Source: Membranipora membranacea
Taxonomy: Eukaryota; Bryozoa; Gymnolaemata; Cheilostomatida; Membraniporidae
Assembly (NCBI GenBank): GCA_914767715.1
Contig: OU612074.1
Location: 8,013,501-8,077,500 of the forward strand
Direction of reading: 5' to 3'
Length of the DNA: 64,000 bases
Shown: positions 1-10,475 of the stretch, one piece after another
Position numbering within the stretch: the first letter of the stretch is position 1
Layout: each line of letters starts with the position of its first letter
The notes under the pieces: generated by a model
What the model was told of the DNA's origin: nothing
Databases searched by the model: none
Seen by the model: only the letters and a program-made list of their open reading frames with translations
Program-made: the position numbers and the translations under genes

Positions 1-1
1 C

Positions 2-1024
2 ATTGTCCCTACCCCAGACCAACTCATTACTCTCAGTAAGCTTTACACGCAAGCCAAGCACCCTAGCATCACACATTCTCTCAGGTTCCTTTGTCACCAA
101 GCCATACTTTCGAAGATGGGCTCTCACACAATCCACCGATACTCTGTCCTCATCCACTATGATATCGTCTATGTAGTGATCAGTACCGTGTTCAACTGCA
201 CTATCCATTGACAGAACCTTACCAAGAACCTTTGACATGATTTTAAGTGCAACATTCAAACCGAAACCCATCCTTGTCATGACATACATTTTGTTCTTAT
301 AACAAACTGCCTGGAACTTCAGCAGCTCATCATCAACATACAACTGCAGGTATGCCTTTTTGAGATGAAGCATAGAACAGTTTGAGCCAAATCTGCGCCA
401 TTTGCGCAACTTATCCTGACATACAGCAACATCAACGCCTGGGTTGCTACTGATATACTGATTCAACTCTTTCCCATAGTCCATAACAGGCCTTATCTTA
501 CTGTCTTTGTTAGGCTGAAATGCAGCCAACATAGGTATCACACCGTTCACATCACCATGTTTTGAAACATCATGCTCTACTAACCACCCACACTCAATCC
601 ATGACTCAAGCTCTCTCTCATAACCTGCCCTACATTTGTCACTGATATTGTACTCGCCTCTTTGATTTCTCAAAGTAAGCTCTTCATCCTTCCATTTCCA
701 AGAGACCTTCCATTGATTTCCATCATAAATCGCTCTAAAATCAGTGTTTCCGACCTCAAGAGAAGGAGCCACCGAAACTCCTATAGCAGCAACCAAGGAC
801 ATATGCATACCTTCATCAACATTGCCAAAATGAGGAACACTCCTCGAGCTCACCGTTACACCACCTAAACATATGACAGCATCCATACCTATTATTGCGG
901 AAAATCCACATACCAGAGATGACGCGACAGAGCATCGTAATTTCACTGAATCACGACATGTATCTAACACCAAGACAACTTCTCCTGCACACTGAGTAGT
1001 TTTGCCATCAACATTGTCACAACA
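2..1024 (-). pseudogene. pol: Protease C-terminus plus reverse transcriptase, partial at left edge
   Basis: An uninterrupted frame of 341 codons begins after a TAG at 1027-1025 and continues past base 1. Codons 44-48 are Ile-Ile-Gly-Met-Asp, the C-terminal signature of the retroviral-type protease. A linker and then the reverse transcriptase follow: Arg-Pro-Val-Met-Asp-Tyr at codons 178-183, the palm strand Leu-Lys-Lys-Ala-Tyr-Leu-Gln after codon 220, Met-Gly-Phe-Gly-Leu-Asn near codons 252-257, and the catalytic Tyr-Ile-Asp-Asp box at codons 284-287 (bases 175-164). Codon 220 (367-365) is His where related elements have the first catalytic Asp of motif A, so polymerase activity is probably lost. 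The thumb continues beyond the YIDD box until the window ends; RNase H and integrase would lie further left. Confidence 0.85.
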
Positions 1025-1163
1025 CTAGGCTTAGAGTTGTGCTTAGCACCTAACACTTTGATCACAATATGAGATGTTACAACGGTCCGCTGACAACCTG
1101 TGTCAACCAACGATCTACACTGAACGCCATTGATCAAAATGTTTATCACAGGTAATGGCGCCT
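964..1163 (-). pseudogene. Aspartic protease N-terminal part (DTG active site)
   Basis: This stretch encodes the first half of the retropepsin-type protease that matures Gag-Pol. Its frame equals the gag frame. A hydrophobic strand precedes Leu-Val-Asp-Thr-Gly-Cys, and the catalytic Asp-Thr-Gly lies at 1104-1096. About 20 residues past the motif the frame no longer matches a protease and it stops at 964-966. The matching C-terminal strand (Ile-Ile-Gly-Met-Asp, 895-881) is in the neighbouring frame, so the protease is split by a frame change between about 1025 and 964. An ATG at 1236 opens this frame, but it overlaps the second zinc knuckle and is probably not a genuine start. Confidence 0.75.
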
Positions 1164-1329
1164 CTATTGCTGCGATGCGGGGCGAGTATCCGACGCAGAT
1201 ACTGCCCCGGTCCCATTTCCTGATCGGTTTGGGCATTTGTTTGCCAGGTGATCGGGTGAATCACATATATAACATCTTCGATCACGCTGAGATCGACCAC
1301 TAACATACCGCTCCTTTTTCCTGTTAAGG
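1164..1329 (-). pseudogene. Second Gag CCHC zinc knuckle, out of frame
   Basis: In the minus-strand frame shifted relative to gag, a basic stretch (Lys/Arg-rich, with a serine-arginine run) leads into a C-x2-C-x4-H-x4-C motif at bases 1274-1233. An Asn/Gly/Ser-rich tail follows and ends at a TAG at 1166-1164. Two tandem zinc knuckles are common in Ty3/Gypsy nucleocapsids, so this is almost certainly the continuation of the same protein displaced by an indel. The frame then changes again to reach the protease. No start codon belongs to this piece on its own. Confidence 0.7.
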
Positions 1330-1965
1330 ACATTCCCAAGCTACATGCCCATTACCAGAGCAGACGAAGCACTGTACAGCTTTTACATTTGACATTACAC
1401 CTGCACAAGCAAAAGCAGAATTGCCTCCCCTTGATGCAAGCATTGCACGCGCTTTCCCTACTAACTCTGCGAGCCCCAACCTCTCAACATTAACAGAAGA
1501 TTTTAACTGCATAGCTACATCAGAAGGTAGGCCTGATACAAATGCACACCTGACCAGAGGCTCACCATGATGTCCATGACCCATCAATGCCACCATCCGC
1601 CTTATATCAGCTAAATACACATCAACCGACTCATTCTCGATTAATACTCTGCTCTTCAACTCATCATACGCTGTAAATGGATCAATGCTGAAAGCAGTGG
1701 ATAACTCAGCTTTTAACAAATCATAATCATTCTTAGTTTCATCACTCAACTGTTGATATACAGAAAAGGCAGGACCTGACAAGAACAATGGCACAAACTT
1801 AGGCAGATCTGTCAACCCTTGCAACTGTGCTACCAGCTCTAGCTTCTCTATCCAAACAAAGAACTCACCACTTGTCTTCTGGTCCTCATAGCTCTTGATG
1901 ATATCAAAAAACCTTATAGCCTTGGATACCATGATTGCCGAAATAGCTTGTAGAATATGACACAC
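1324..1965 (-). pseudogene. gag: Retrotransposon gag with first CCHC zinc knuckle (213 codons)
   Basis: This open frame encodes the structural Gag protein that assembles the retrotransposon particle and binds its RNA. Residues about 25-185 have the alpha-helical, Leu-rich character of retrotransposon Gag domains. Residues 199-212 form a C-x2-C-x4-H-x4-C zinc knuckle (bases 1371-1330), followed at once by Pro and a TAA stop. A second in-family zinc knuckle begins 56 bases further on in another frame, so the stop looks like the result of a one-base indel near 1326 rather than the true end. Translation could begin at the first Met (1965) or at Met12 (1932); nothing visible decides between them. 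It lies directly upstream of protease and polymerase, as expected. Confidence 0.8.
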
Positions 1966-2913
1966 TGAATTATATGTAATTTACTGATTGTTGTATTCTC
2001 ATGAACTGCAAAGGCTAACTAAGGCAGTAGAAAAATCCTCTCCACACTACAATTGCAAAACAACAACTGAAACTTTATGAAAGAAACTGAAACTATATGT
2101 CACATGACTTGACCATGGGATTATGGGATATCTCAACATAAAATAAAAGGGAACATAACTACAATTTACTAGCATATTAGCACAGATCACACATTTGGCG
2201 TCATTTGGCGATGTATATTTCTTGCCAGGTGTTCAAAAGTTACAGCAAGGTGCGGGAGTGAAATCTGATTCTTGAGAAATCAGTTACACTAAAAGCTCAA
2301 AAGGACCATAATAATTTAGGGCAAGAGTGACATACCACGGAAGGAAATCTATCCAGAGTAAATGATCATACTAGATCCCAACAGTCGGTGCAGTATTTCA
2401 AACATAGATGTGATACTGAACTCAAGTACATTCCATGTCTCATTACTGTGCTGTTATATGCGTCCTCTCCAATCAATAATTGTAAGAGTTTAAATTTATT
2501 TTGTAATTTGTGTACTATGTTAATTGTTTTTTTGTCTTGTTGGTAATTCTGATAACAAGTTAATTTTATGTACTAGCTTCATTGCATACCACATGTTAAA
2601 ACGTTTCCTTTCATTTCGTCTTGTCCTATTCCATTATTGAATTGTCAATATTTTTATAGGTTGCGACCTCAAAATAAGATCGTATACCACAAGTCAGTTG
2701 GCAATTTAGTATGGACACATATATCAGCACAATTACCACCCTAGAGTTTCAAAAATATTAAATTAAATCATATTGGTACACATGTATGTTAGACTCACCT
2801 GTGTCAATATCCATGCTCTGGTAATCCAAGTCACCACTAAGTTTGGTCTCTGCAGCTTGTTCAGACTTGGCAGCCTTGGGGTCCAGATATGCTGCCAAAT
2901 ATATCGCCGTGAT
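1966..2913. other. Non-coding stretch; expected site of the retroelement leader and LTR
   Basis: There is no open frame of note and no recognisable RNA gene. From the element's orientation, its 5' leader, primer-binding site and LTR should be here. I scanned for CCA next to TG on the plus strand (the mirrored LTR end and primer site) and found nothing convincing. The only local repetition I noticed is a short doubled TCATTTGGCG-like unit near 2195-2215. The stretch is AT-rich. Confidence 0.5.
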
Positions 2914-2920
2914 GCTGAGC

Positions 2921-2996
2921 TAGCCTGGGCAGGCTGTCGCGATAGGTGGATGTGTCCTCCCCCCCATCAACCTACCTCGACAGCTTGCCCAGGCTA
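2921..2996. repeat. 29-bp inverted repeat (hairpin) flanked by short direct repeats
   Basis: The left arm (2921-2949) and right arm (2968-2996) are reverse complements at 25 of 29 positions, separated by an 18-bp C-rich loop. The 9-mer GCTGAGCTA occurs at 2914-2922 and again at 2999-3007, bracketing the hairpin. This looks like a tiny foldback insertion with a target duplication of about 7 bp (GCTGAGC), or the palindromic end of a larger decayed transposon. There is no coding capacity. Confidence 0.65.
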
Positions 2997-3121
2997 ACGC
3001 TGAGCTACACTAACGGGTTAAGGTTTGCGTAACATACAAAATGTTTACATAGAATTTTAATTTTGCTGAGGTCACGCATACTATCAGCTTATGTCGATGT
3101 TGATGGTAGCTGGTGCAGAAG

Positions 3122-3349
3122 CAGGCCCGTAGTTCTAGGGGAGGCAGGGAGGCACTGCCTCCCCTAGAAAGCTTTATACAGTGGCCTAAAAACACTATAA
3201 TTGAATAATCCATGTCAGAATCAGCTCTTTTTGGATTTTCATTTGCTTATTATGTGGCTTAAATTACTCGGGGAGGAGGTTACTGGTGATGCTTCTGACT
3301 CGCCTCGAACTTATGCCTCCCCTATCATTTTTTCTAAACTATGGCCCTG
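3122..3349. mobile_element. hAT-like MITE (228 bp) with terminal inverted repeats
   Basis: The ends CAGGCCCGTAGTT (3122-3134) and AACTATGGCCCTG (3337-3349) are reverse complements at 11 of 13 positions. A subterminal GGGGAGGCA (3138-3146) is mirrored exactly by TGCCTCCCC (3314-3322). The element is flanked on both sides by AGAAG (3117-3121 and 3350-3354), a direct repeat immediately outside each end. A CAGG...CCTG end with a following G-rich tract is typical of hAT elements. Most hAT elements make 8-bp duplications, although 5-bp variants are described, so the superfamily call is tentative. It is too short to encode a transposase and is therefore non-autonomous. Confidence 0.65.
3133..3169. 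repeat. Perfect 15-bp hairpin inside the MITE left end
   Basis: TTCTAGGGGAGGCAG (3133-3147) and its exact reverse complement (3155-3169) are separated by the 7-bp loop GGAGGCA. The right arm repeats the element's own subterminal motif in inverted orientation, so the left end carries an extra copy of it. Such subterminal hairpins are common in hAT-type elements. Confidence 0.8.
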
Positions 3350-3354
3350 AGAAG

Positions 3355-5710
3355 GCACACTGAACTTAGCCAGATTTAATGACTAAATGCTTATCTAAAC
3401 AGTTGACAAGACTACCTACCTATAACTCTAATAATTGCATTTAGTTTTTGGTTTGCATATTGAAAGTATTGCAACTCCGTTCATCCCACAATACTTTTCA
3501 TTTTATTTGATGGTACTAAATACAACAATTTATACAATAACAAAACTGCCAAAATTCCCTAGTGACAGTCAAAAAATTCAATTCATGGCAAAATTGAAAT
3601 ACATGTGTAATATCATTATCGCATCTATCGTAACTGCCTATCATAAATATACCAGTTTTGATTTGGATCAGTGTGTAATCAGATAAGGTATTCTTGTCAT
3701 GCCGTCATAAAAACAGGTACCGTGGCTGAAGTTCCTGCCCTCATCAGCTGTCTTTGATATCGCTGTGGCTCACCTCTTGTACAATTTCAACCCTTTGCTG
3801 TAAATTAAAAGCTTCCAGCTACATGGAGGAAGTATCGGGGCTGAGTAAAAAGACTGTTAGTGTTTACAAAAGGTTTTTCGGCTTCTTAGATAGCTTAGTT
3901 TTTGTAAATAGTAAATACAACTACAAAAATAAAGTATATTTTCAATGTGCCATGACTGATATAACTGATTGACTGACTATTACTGTATATACAACAAATG
4001 TTAATGATATCCCTATGTTTACTCACATATACCATAAATATTAGTGTGAAATAAGCAGTATTTTGTATCTATGAAAGCCTAATGTACCCGATGATGTGTA
4101 AATACGCCTCTGAACTGAACTAAACTGATACCTGGTTCCAATCAATGCAATGAAAATTTCTACAGAGCCTTCGAGTAGAGAGACAATATATAATGTAGGA
4201 GAGTTGGTACGTCAAAAGTGTGGAGTTTGAATTTCATTTCAAATTAGCATACACATTGGAGTTGCGCCCCCTTGACGAGATATGAAATTACCATATTAGT
4301 TTATACACACCGCACTGGCTTGCAACTATGTTAAAGTATCGTTGTATAATTTGTCATTGCTGCTGGACTCATGATTTATTCCGAGTCACAAGAATTACTT
4401 AGGAATCTTCGTCATCACAATATCTGTGGATTGTCGCACAAACTCCGGCTACCGAGTAAACATACAGGCTTCACATCTAGTCGAGACTCCAAGATATTAC
4501 ATGGTTCGAGTAAAATTCTGGTTGTCTTGGAGTATTTACAATCATAGAAAGAATAGCAAGAGTTTTAAAAAAAGTGCAGATGCAATATTGATGCAATGAT
4601 GCTGTATGACCCTAACTTATGCTTGTATTTGTGCTGCAAGCAGAAAAATCAAAGGCTATAAAGCCAAAGGTTAGATGTTCTGATGATGAAGATAAATGCA
4701 TTGTTTTAGTATGGCAACCTCTCATTGCCAGATACCCTTTGTTAGACACAACGCATTGGGCAGGCTATGTTGTGCATTGCGCATTGGTCTTTCTTTAAGC
4801 ATTCTGTTAAGTTTCTCACTTACTAGCGTAACAGGAGCATGCGTAGATGTACTGTTCCGTTGATTGCAGTTGTGTGATGGCAGTTTTTCTTCATAGTCAT
4901 TCTGAGAGCTTAAAGGAGCATCGTAGCAGTTGGGCTTCCCATCTAAGTTCAATATGTTCAAAAATGAAGCTTATTTTGAAAAGCATAGATTATATCGATA
5001 TGTTAACGTGTTTGTAAAGGAACAGGTTTCTTAGTATCAATATTGAGCTTGAAATCAGATTAAGACAGCTATCACACATGCATTTGCGTATAAAATCAGT
5101 CATCATGGTTATTTGGTCTGGTAGGTTGGGGGGTAATAAATTAACAACATGGAGTTGCCTACTCATGCACGGCACAACTAGTCCAGGCGATTTGTCATGA
5201 GCCTGTTATTGTGGAAATATTGTAATATTAGTGACAATTGGTGTTAGATAGCAACTTTTGCAAACAAATGTAAAAGTCACTCTCAAGTTTGTCTGATGAC
5301 ATAAAAGTTCAAAAGAAAGTTTTATAATTTGTATGCACACTATTTGATGAGTTGAGACAACTAATCAAAACAGCCTTTATATCTGTTTTGAGCTCATGTC
5401 GAAGAAAAGATTAGAAGAACCACTGTACATTACAATCGACGACTATAACTTTGGCGCATTCTCTGTCCGCTGTTTTTCAAGCATGAAAATAAGTGATTTT
5501 CATTTCAGACAGATGCGCTTGTTTGCTCTGTTAAAATAAGGTTATAATGGGGCAATTGAGTCTTCCTGCTGACAAAGCCTTGCTTGTTTCAGATTCACCC
5601 AAAAATGGTCCATGCAATGCTTTGCAGTTTGTACCAAATCTTGCAATTTACCCAGCACTAACCTCCCGAATCAGATCCATACTGACAAGATAACTTAATA
5701 ACTCGACAAA
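3355..5710. other. Non-coding spacer between the MITE and the satellite
   Basis: About 2.4 kb of AT-rich DNA without a gene I can recognise. Short open frames exist on both strands (for example 3435-3686 plus, 3754-3972 plus, 4722-4961 minus, 4990-5175 minus), all under 85 codons. They have no motif, signal peptide or family resemblance and are of a size expected by chance at this composition. No tRNA, no satellite fragment and no further terminal inverted repeats were seen. A host exon cannot be excluded without transcripts. Confidence 0.5.
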
Positions 5711-6046
5711 TTACCTTACCTCATAACGGGAAACAACTCCTACTTGTCTCAAATCTTAAACCCGTTTGGCTCTGCGGGTCTCCGTTCTCCGTCAGCGCCA
5801 ACTTTAACGAGGTCCACTTTCGCACTAAAAAAACATGCCAAACGGCAGCAGTAAAAAATTAAATCTCTGTCGCAATCATACCTAACTCCTACCAGTTCAA
5901 GCCCACAAGGACCTTTTTTAAAATCCAGAATATGGAGATCCACGGATAACCTGGTGGCAAATTAAGCTGACTTTAAATTTTCAAAAATATACCAAGGGTG
6001 GGTATCATGGTTTTTTTCGCTCGGCTCAAAAAATAGATTTGCCTCG
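5711..6046 (+). repeat. Edge monomer, truncated and most diverged
   Basis: The array starts in mid-unit: similarity begins at ATTACCTTACCTCATAACGG, corresponding to AACCTACCTCATAAGGAGG of the inner units. Private changes include CTTAAACCCG, TCTGCGGGTC, CGAGGTCC, TTTCGCAC, CCACAAGG and ATCCACGG. Edge monomers of satellites usually drift because they take part less in unequal exchange and gene conversion. The junction with unique DNA is therefore near 5711. Confidence 0.8.
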
Positions 6047-8130
6047 AACCTACCTCATAAGGAGGAGCAACTTCTGCTTGTCTCAAATCTGAAATCCGTT
6101 TGGCCCTGTGGGTCTCCGTTCTCCGTCAGCGCCAACTTTAACGACGTCCACTTTCACACTAAAAAAACATGCCAAACGGCAGCAGTAAAAAATTAAATCT
6201 CTGTCGCAATCGTACCTAACTCCGACCAGTTCAAGCCACGAAGGACCTTATTTAAAATCCAGAATATAGAGATCCTCGGATAACCTGGTGGCTAATTAAG
6301 CTGACTTTAAATTTGCAAAAACATACCAAGGGTGGCCATCATGGTTTTTTTTCGCTCGGGTCAACAAATAGATTTGCCTCCAGCCCACCTCATAAGGAGG
6401 AGCAACTCCTACTTGTCTCAAATCTTAAACCCGTTTGGCTCTGCGGGTCTCCGTTCTCCGTCAGCGCAAACTTTAACGAGGTCCACTTTCGCACTAAAAA
6501 ATCATGCCAAGCGGCAGCAGTAAAATATTGAATCTCTGTCGCAATCATACCTAACTCCGACCAGTTCAAGCCCCGAAGGACCTTATTTAAAATCCAGAAT
6601 ATGGAGATCCTCGGATAACCTGGTGGCTAATTAAGCTGACTTTAAATTTTCAAAAATATACCAAGGGTGGGTATCATGGTTTTTTTTCGCTCGGGTCAAA
6701 AAATATATTTGCTTCCAACCTACCTCATAAGGAGGAGCAACTCCTGCTTGTCTCAAATCTGAAATCCGTTTGGCTCTGTGGGTCTCCGTTCTCCGTCAGC
6801 GCCAGCTTTAACGAAGTCCACTTTCACACTAAAAAAAACATGCCAAACGGCAGCAGTAAAAATTAAATCTCTGTGGCAATCATTCCTAACACCGACCAGT
6901 TCAAGCCCCCAAGGACCTTATTTAAAATCCAGAATATGGAGATCCTCGGATAACCTGGTGGCTAATTAAGCTGACTTTAAATTTTCAAAAATATACCAAG
7001 GGTGGGTATCATGGTTTTTTTTCGCTCGGGTCAAAAAATAGATTTGCTTCCAACCTACCTCATAAGGAGGAGCAACTCCTGCTTGTCTCAAATCTGAAAT
7101 CCGTTTGGTTTTGTGGGTCTCCGTTCTCCGTCAGCGCCAGCTTCAACGACGTCCACTTTCACACTAAAAAAACATGCCAAACGGCAGCAGTAAAAAATTA
7201 AATCTATCTCGCAATCATACCTAACTCCGACCAGTTCAAGCCCCCAAGGACCTTATTTAAAATCCAGAATATGGAGATCCTCGGATAACCTGGTGGCTAA
7301 ATAAGCTGACTTTAAATTTTCAAAAATATACCAAGGGTGGGTATCATGGTTTTTTTTCGCTCGGGTCAAAAAATAGATTTGCTTCCAACCTACCTCATAA
7401 TGAGGAGCAACTCCTGCTTGTCTCAAATCTGAAATCTTTTTGGCTCTGTGGGTCTCCGTTCTCCGTCAGCGCCAGCTTTAACGACGTCCACTTTCACACT
7501 AAAAAAACATGCCAAACGGCAGCAGTAAAAAAATAAATCTCTGTCGCAATCATACCTAACTCTGACCAGTTCAAGCCCCCAAGGACCTTATTTAAAATCC
7601 AGAATATGGAGATCCTCGGGTAACCTGGTGGCTAATTAAGCTGACTTTAAATTTTCAAAAATATACCAATGGTGGGTATCATGGTTTTTTTTCGCTCGGG
7701 TCAAAAAATAGATTTGCTTCCGACCTCCCTCATAAGGAGGAGCAACTCCTGCCTGTCTCAAATCTGAAATCCGTTTGGCTCTGTGGGTCTCCGTTCTCCG
7801 TCAGCGCCAGCTTTAACGACGTCCACTTTCACACTAAAAAAACATGCCAAATGGCAGCAGTAAAAAATTAAATCTCTGTTGCAATCATACCTATCTCCGA
7901 CCAGTTCAAGCCCCCAAGGACCTTATTTAAAATCCAGAATATGGAGACCCTCGGATAACCTGGTGGCTAATTAAGCTGACTTTAAACTTTCAAAAATATA
8001 CCAAGGGTGGGTATCATGGTTTTTTTTCGCTCGGGTCAAAAAATAGATTTGCTTCCAACCTACCTCATAAGCAGGAGCAACTCCTTCTTGTCTCAAATCT
8101 GAAATCCGTTTGGCTCTGTGGGTCTCCGTT
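6047..8130 (+). repeat. Seven-monomer higher-order block, copy 1
   Basis: This tract matches 8392-10475 with an offset of exactly 2345 bp (7 x 335). Shared private variants include GGCCCTGTGGG, AAGCCACGAAGG, the GCCTCCAGCCCACC unit, GCAAACTTTAACGAGG, CTTTTTGGCTC, ACCAATGGTGGG and TTCCGACCTCCC. The match starts at 6047 (upstream CTCG versus TTCC) and ends at 8130, where the next base differs. I saw no difference inside the tract. Confidence 0.85.
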
Positions 8131-8391
8131 TTCCTTCAGCGCCAGCTTTAACGACGTCCACTTTCACACTAAAAAAACATGCCAAACGGCAGCAGTAAAA
8201 AATTAAATCTATCTCGCAATCATACCTAACTCCGACCAGTTCAAGCCCCCAAGGACCTTATTTAAAATCCAGAATATGGAGATCCTCGGATAACCTGGTG
8301 GCTAAATAAGCTGACTTTAAATTTTCAAAAATATACCAAGGGTGGGTATCATGGTTTTTTTTCGCTCGGGTCAAAAAATAGATTTGCTTCC

Positions 8392-10475
8392 AACCTACCT
8401 CATAAGGAGGAGCAACTTCTGCTTGTCTCAAATCTGAAATCCGTTTGGCCCTGTGGGTCTCCGTTCTCCGTCAGCGCCAACTTTAACGACGTCCACTTTC
8501 ACACTAAAAAAACATGCCAAACGGCAGCAGTAAAAAATTAAATCTCTGTCGCAATCGTACCTAACTCCGACCAGTTCAAGCCACGAAGGACCTTATTTAA
8601 AATCCAGAATATAGAGATCCTCGGATAACCTGGTGGCTAATTAAGCTGACTTTAAATTTGCAAAAACATACCAAGGGTGGCCATCATGGTTTTTTTTCGC
8701 TCGGGTCAACAAATAGATTTGCCTCCAGCCCACCTCATAAGGAGGAGCAACTCCTACTTGTCTCAAATCTTAAACCCGTTTGGCTCTGCGGGTCTCCGTT
8801 CTCCGTCAGCGCAAACTTTAACGAGGTCCACTTTCGCACTAAAAAATCATGCCAAGCGGCAGCAGTAAAATATTGAATCTCTGTCGCAATCATACCTAAC
8901 TCCGACCAGTTCAAGCCCCGAAGGACCTTATTTAAAATCCAGAATATGGAGATCCTCGGATAACCTGGTGGCTAATTAAGCTGACTTTAAATTTTCAAAA
9001 ATATACCAAGGGTGGGTATCATGGTTTTTTTTCGCTCGGGTCAAAAAATATATTTGCTTCCAACCTACCTCATAAGGAGGAGCAACTCCTGCTTGTCTCA
9101 AATCTGAAATCCGTTTGGCTCTGTGGGTCTCCGTTCTCCGTCAGCGCCAGCTTTAACGAAGTCCACTTTCACACTAAAAAAAACATGCCAAACGGCAGCA
9201 GTAAAAATTAAATCTCTGTGGCAATCATTCCTAACACCGACCAGTTCAAGCCCCCAAGGACCTTATTTAAAATCCAGAATATGGAGATCCTCGGATAACC
9301 TGGTGGCTAATTAAGCTGACTTTAAATTTTCAAAAATATACCAAGGGTGGGTATCATGGTTTTTTTTCGCTCGGGTCAAAAAATAGATTTGCTTCCAACC
9401 TACCTCATAAGGAGGAGCAACTCCTGCTTGTCTCAAATCTGAAATCCGTTTGGTTTTGTGGGTCTCCGTTCTCCGTCAGCGCCAGCTTCAACGACGTCCA
9501 CTTTCACACTAAAAAAACATGCCAAACGGCAGCAGTAAAAAATTAAATCTATCTCGCAATCATACCTAACTCCGACCAGTTCAAGCCCCCAAGGACCTTA
9601 TTTAAAATCCAGAATATGGAGATCCTCGGATAACCTGGTGGCTAAATAAGCTGACTTTAAATTTTCAAAAATATACCAAGGGTGGGTATCATGGTTTTTT
9701 TTCGCTCGGGTCAAAAAATAGATTTGCTTCCAACCTACCTCATAATGAGGAGCAACTCCTGCTTGTCTCAAATCTGAAATCTTTTTGGCTCTGTGGGTCT
9801 CCGTTCTCCGTCAGCGCCAGCTTTAACGACGTCCACTTTCACACTAAAAAAACATGCCAAACGGCAGCAGTAAAAAAATAAATCTCTGTCGCAATCATAC
9901 CTAACTCTGACCAGTTCAAGCCCCCAAGGACCTTATTTAAAATCCAGAATATGGAGATCCTCGGGTAACCTGGTGGCTAATTAAGCTGACTTTAAATTTT
10001 CAAAAATATACCAATGGTGGGTATCATGGTTTTTTTTCGCTCGGGTCAAAAAATAGATTTGCTTCCGACCTCCCTCATAAGGAGGAGCAACTCCTGCCTG
10101 TCTCAAATCTGAAATCCGTTTGGCTCTGTGGGTCTCCGTTCTCCGTCAGCGCCAGCTTTAACGACGTCCACTTTCACACTAAAAAAACATGCCAAATGGC
10201 AGCAGTAAAAAATTAAATCTCTGTTGCAATCATACCTATCTCCGACCAGTTCAAGCCCCCAAGGACCTTATTTAAAATCCAGAATATGGAGACCCTCGGA
10301 TAACCTGGTGGCTAATTAAGCTGACTTTAAACTTTCAAAAATATACCAAGGGTGGGTATCATGGTTTTTTTTCGCTCGGGTCAAAAAATAGATTTGCTTC
10401 CAACCTACCTCATAAGCAGGAGCAACTCCTTCTTGTCTCAAATCTGAAATCCGTTTGGCTCTGTGGGTCTCCGTT
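8392..10475 (+). repeat. Seven-monomer higher-order block, copy 2
   Basis: This is the second copy of the tract at 6047-8130, adjoining it in tandem with a 2345-bp offset. It breaks off at 10476, where the unit becomes CTCCGCCAGCGCC with AACGAAGTCC, a junction to another monomer type. The apparent identity over about 2.1 kb implies a recent duplication. Confidence 0.85.

Larger units (their letters stand above)
1..1965 (-). mobile_element. Degenerate Ty3/Gypsy-like LTR retrotransposon, 5' part
   Basis: Reading leftward on the minus strand, the order is gag, two CCHC zinc knuckles, aspartic protease (DTG) and reverse transcriptase (YIDD). This is the order expected of an LTR retrotransposon gag-pol. 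The element leaves the window at base 1, so RNase H, integrase and the distal LTR are not visible. The coding capacity is spread over three frames, with frame changes near 1326, near 1165 and between about 1025 and 964. This points to a decayed copy rather than one programmed frameshift. The upstream LTR should lie to the right of 1965, but I could not identify TG...CA ends or a tRNA primer-binding site there. A Ty3/Gypsy assignment fits the gag style and zinc knuckles; the clade is uncertain. Confidence 0.85.

Noticed and set aside
1115-1339. 74-codon minus-strand frame overlapping the gag-protease junction
   Set aside because: It is a third-frame overlap of the retroelement. The zinc knuckle and protease motifs are in the other frames.
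1966-2913. LTR or primer-binding site of the retrotransposon
   Set aside because: One is expected here from the orientation, but no CCA-TG junction resembles a tRNA 3' end and no terminal repeat can be compared, since the other LTR is outside the window.
2773-2997. 74-codon plus-strand frame
   Set aside because: Its 3' part is the inverted-repeat hairpin; there is no protein motif.
4722-4961. Possible small gene on the minus strand (79 codons)
   Set aside because: There is no motif, no family resemblance and no nearby promoter or splice context. The length is compatible with chance.
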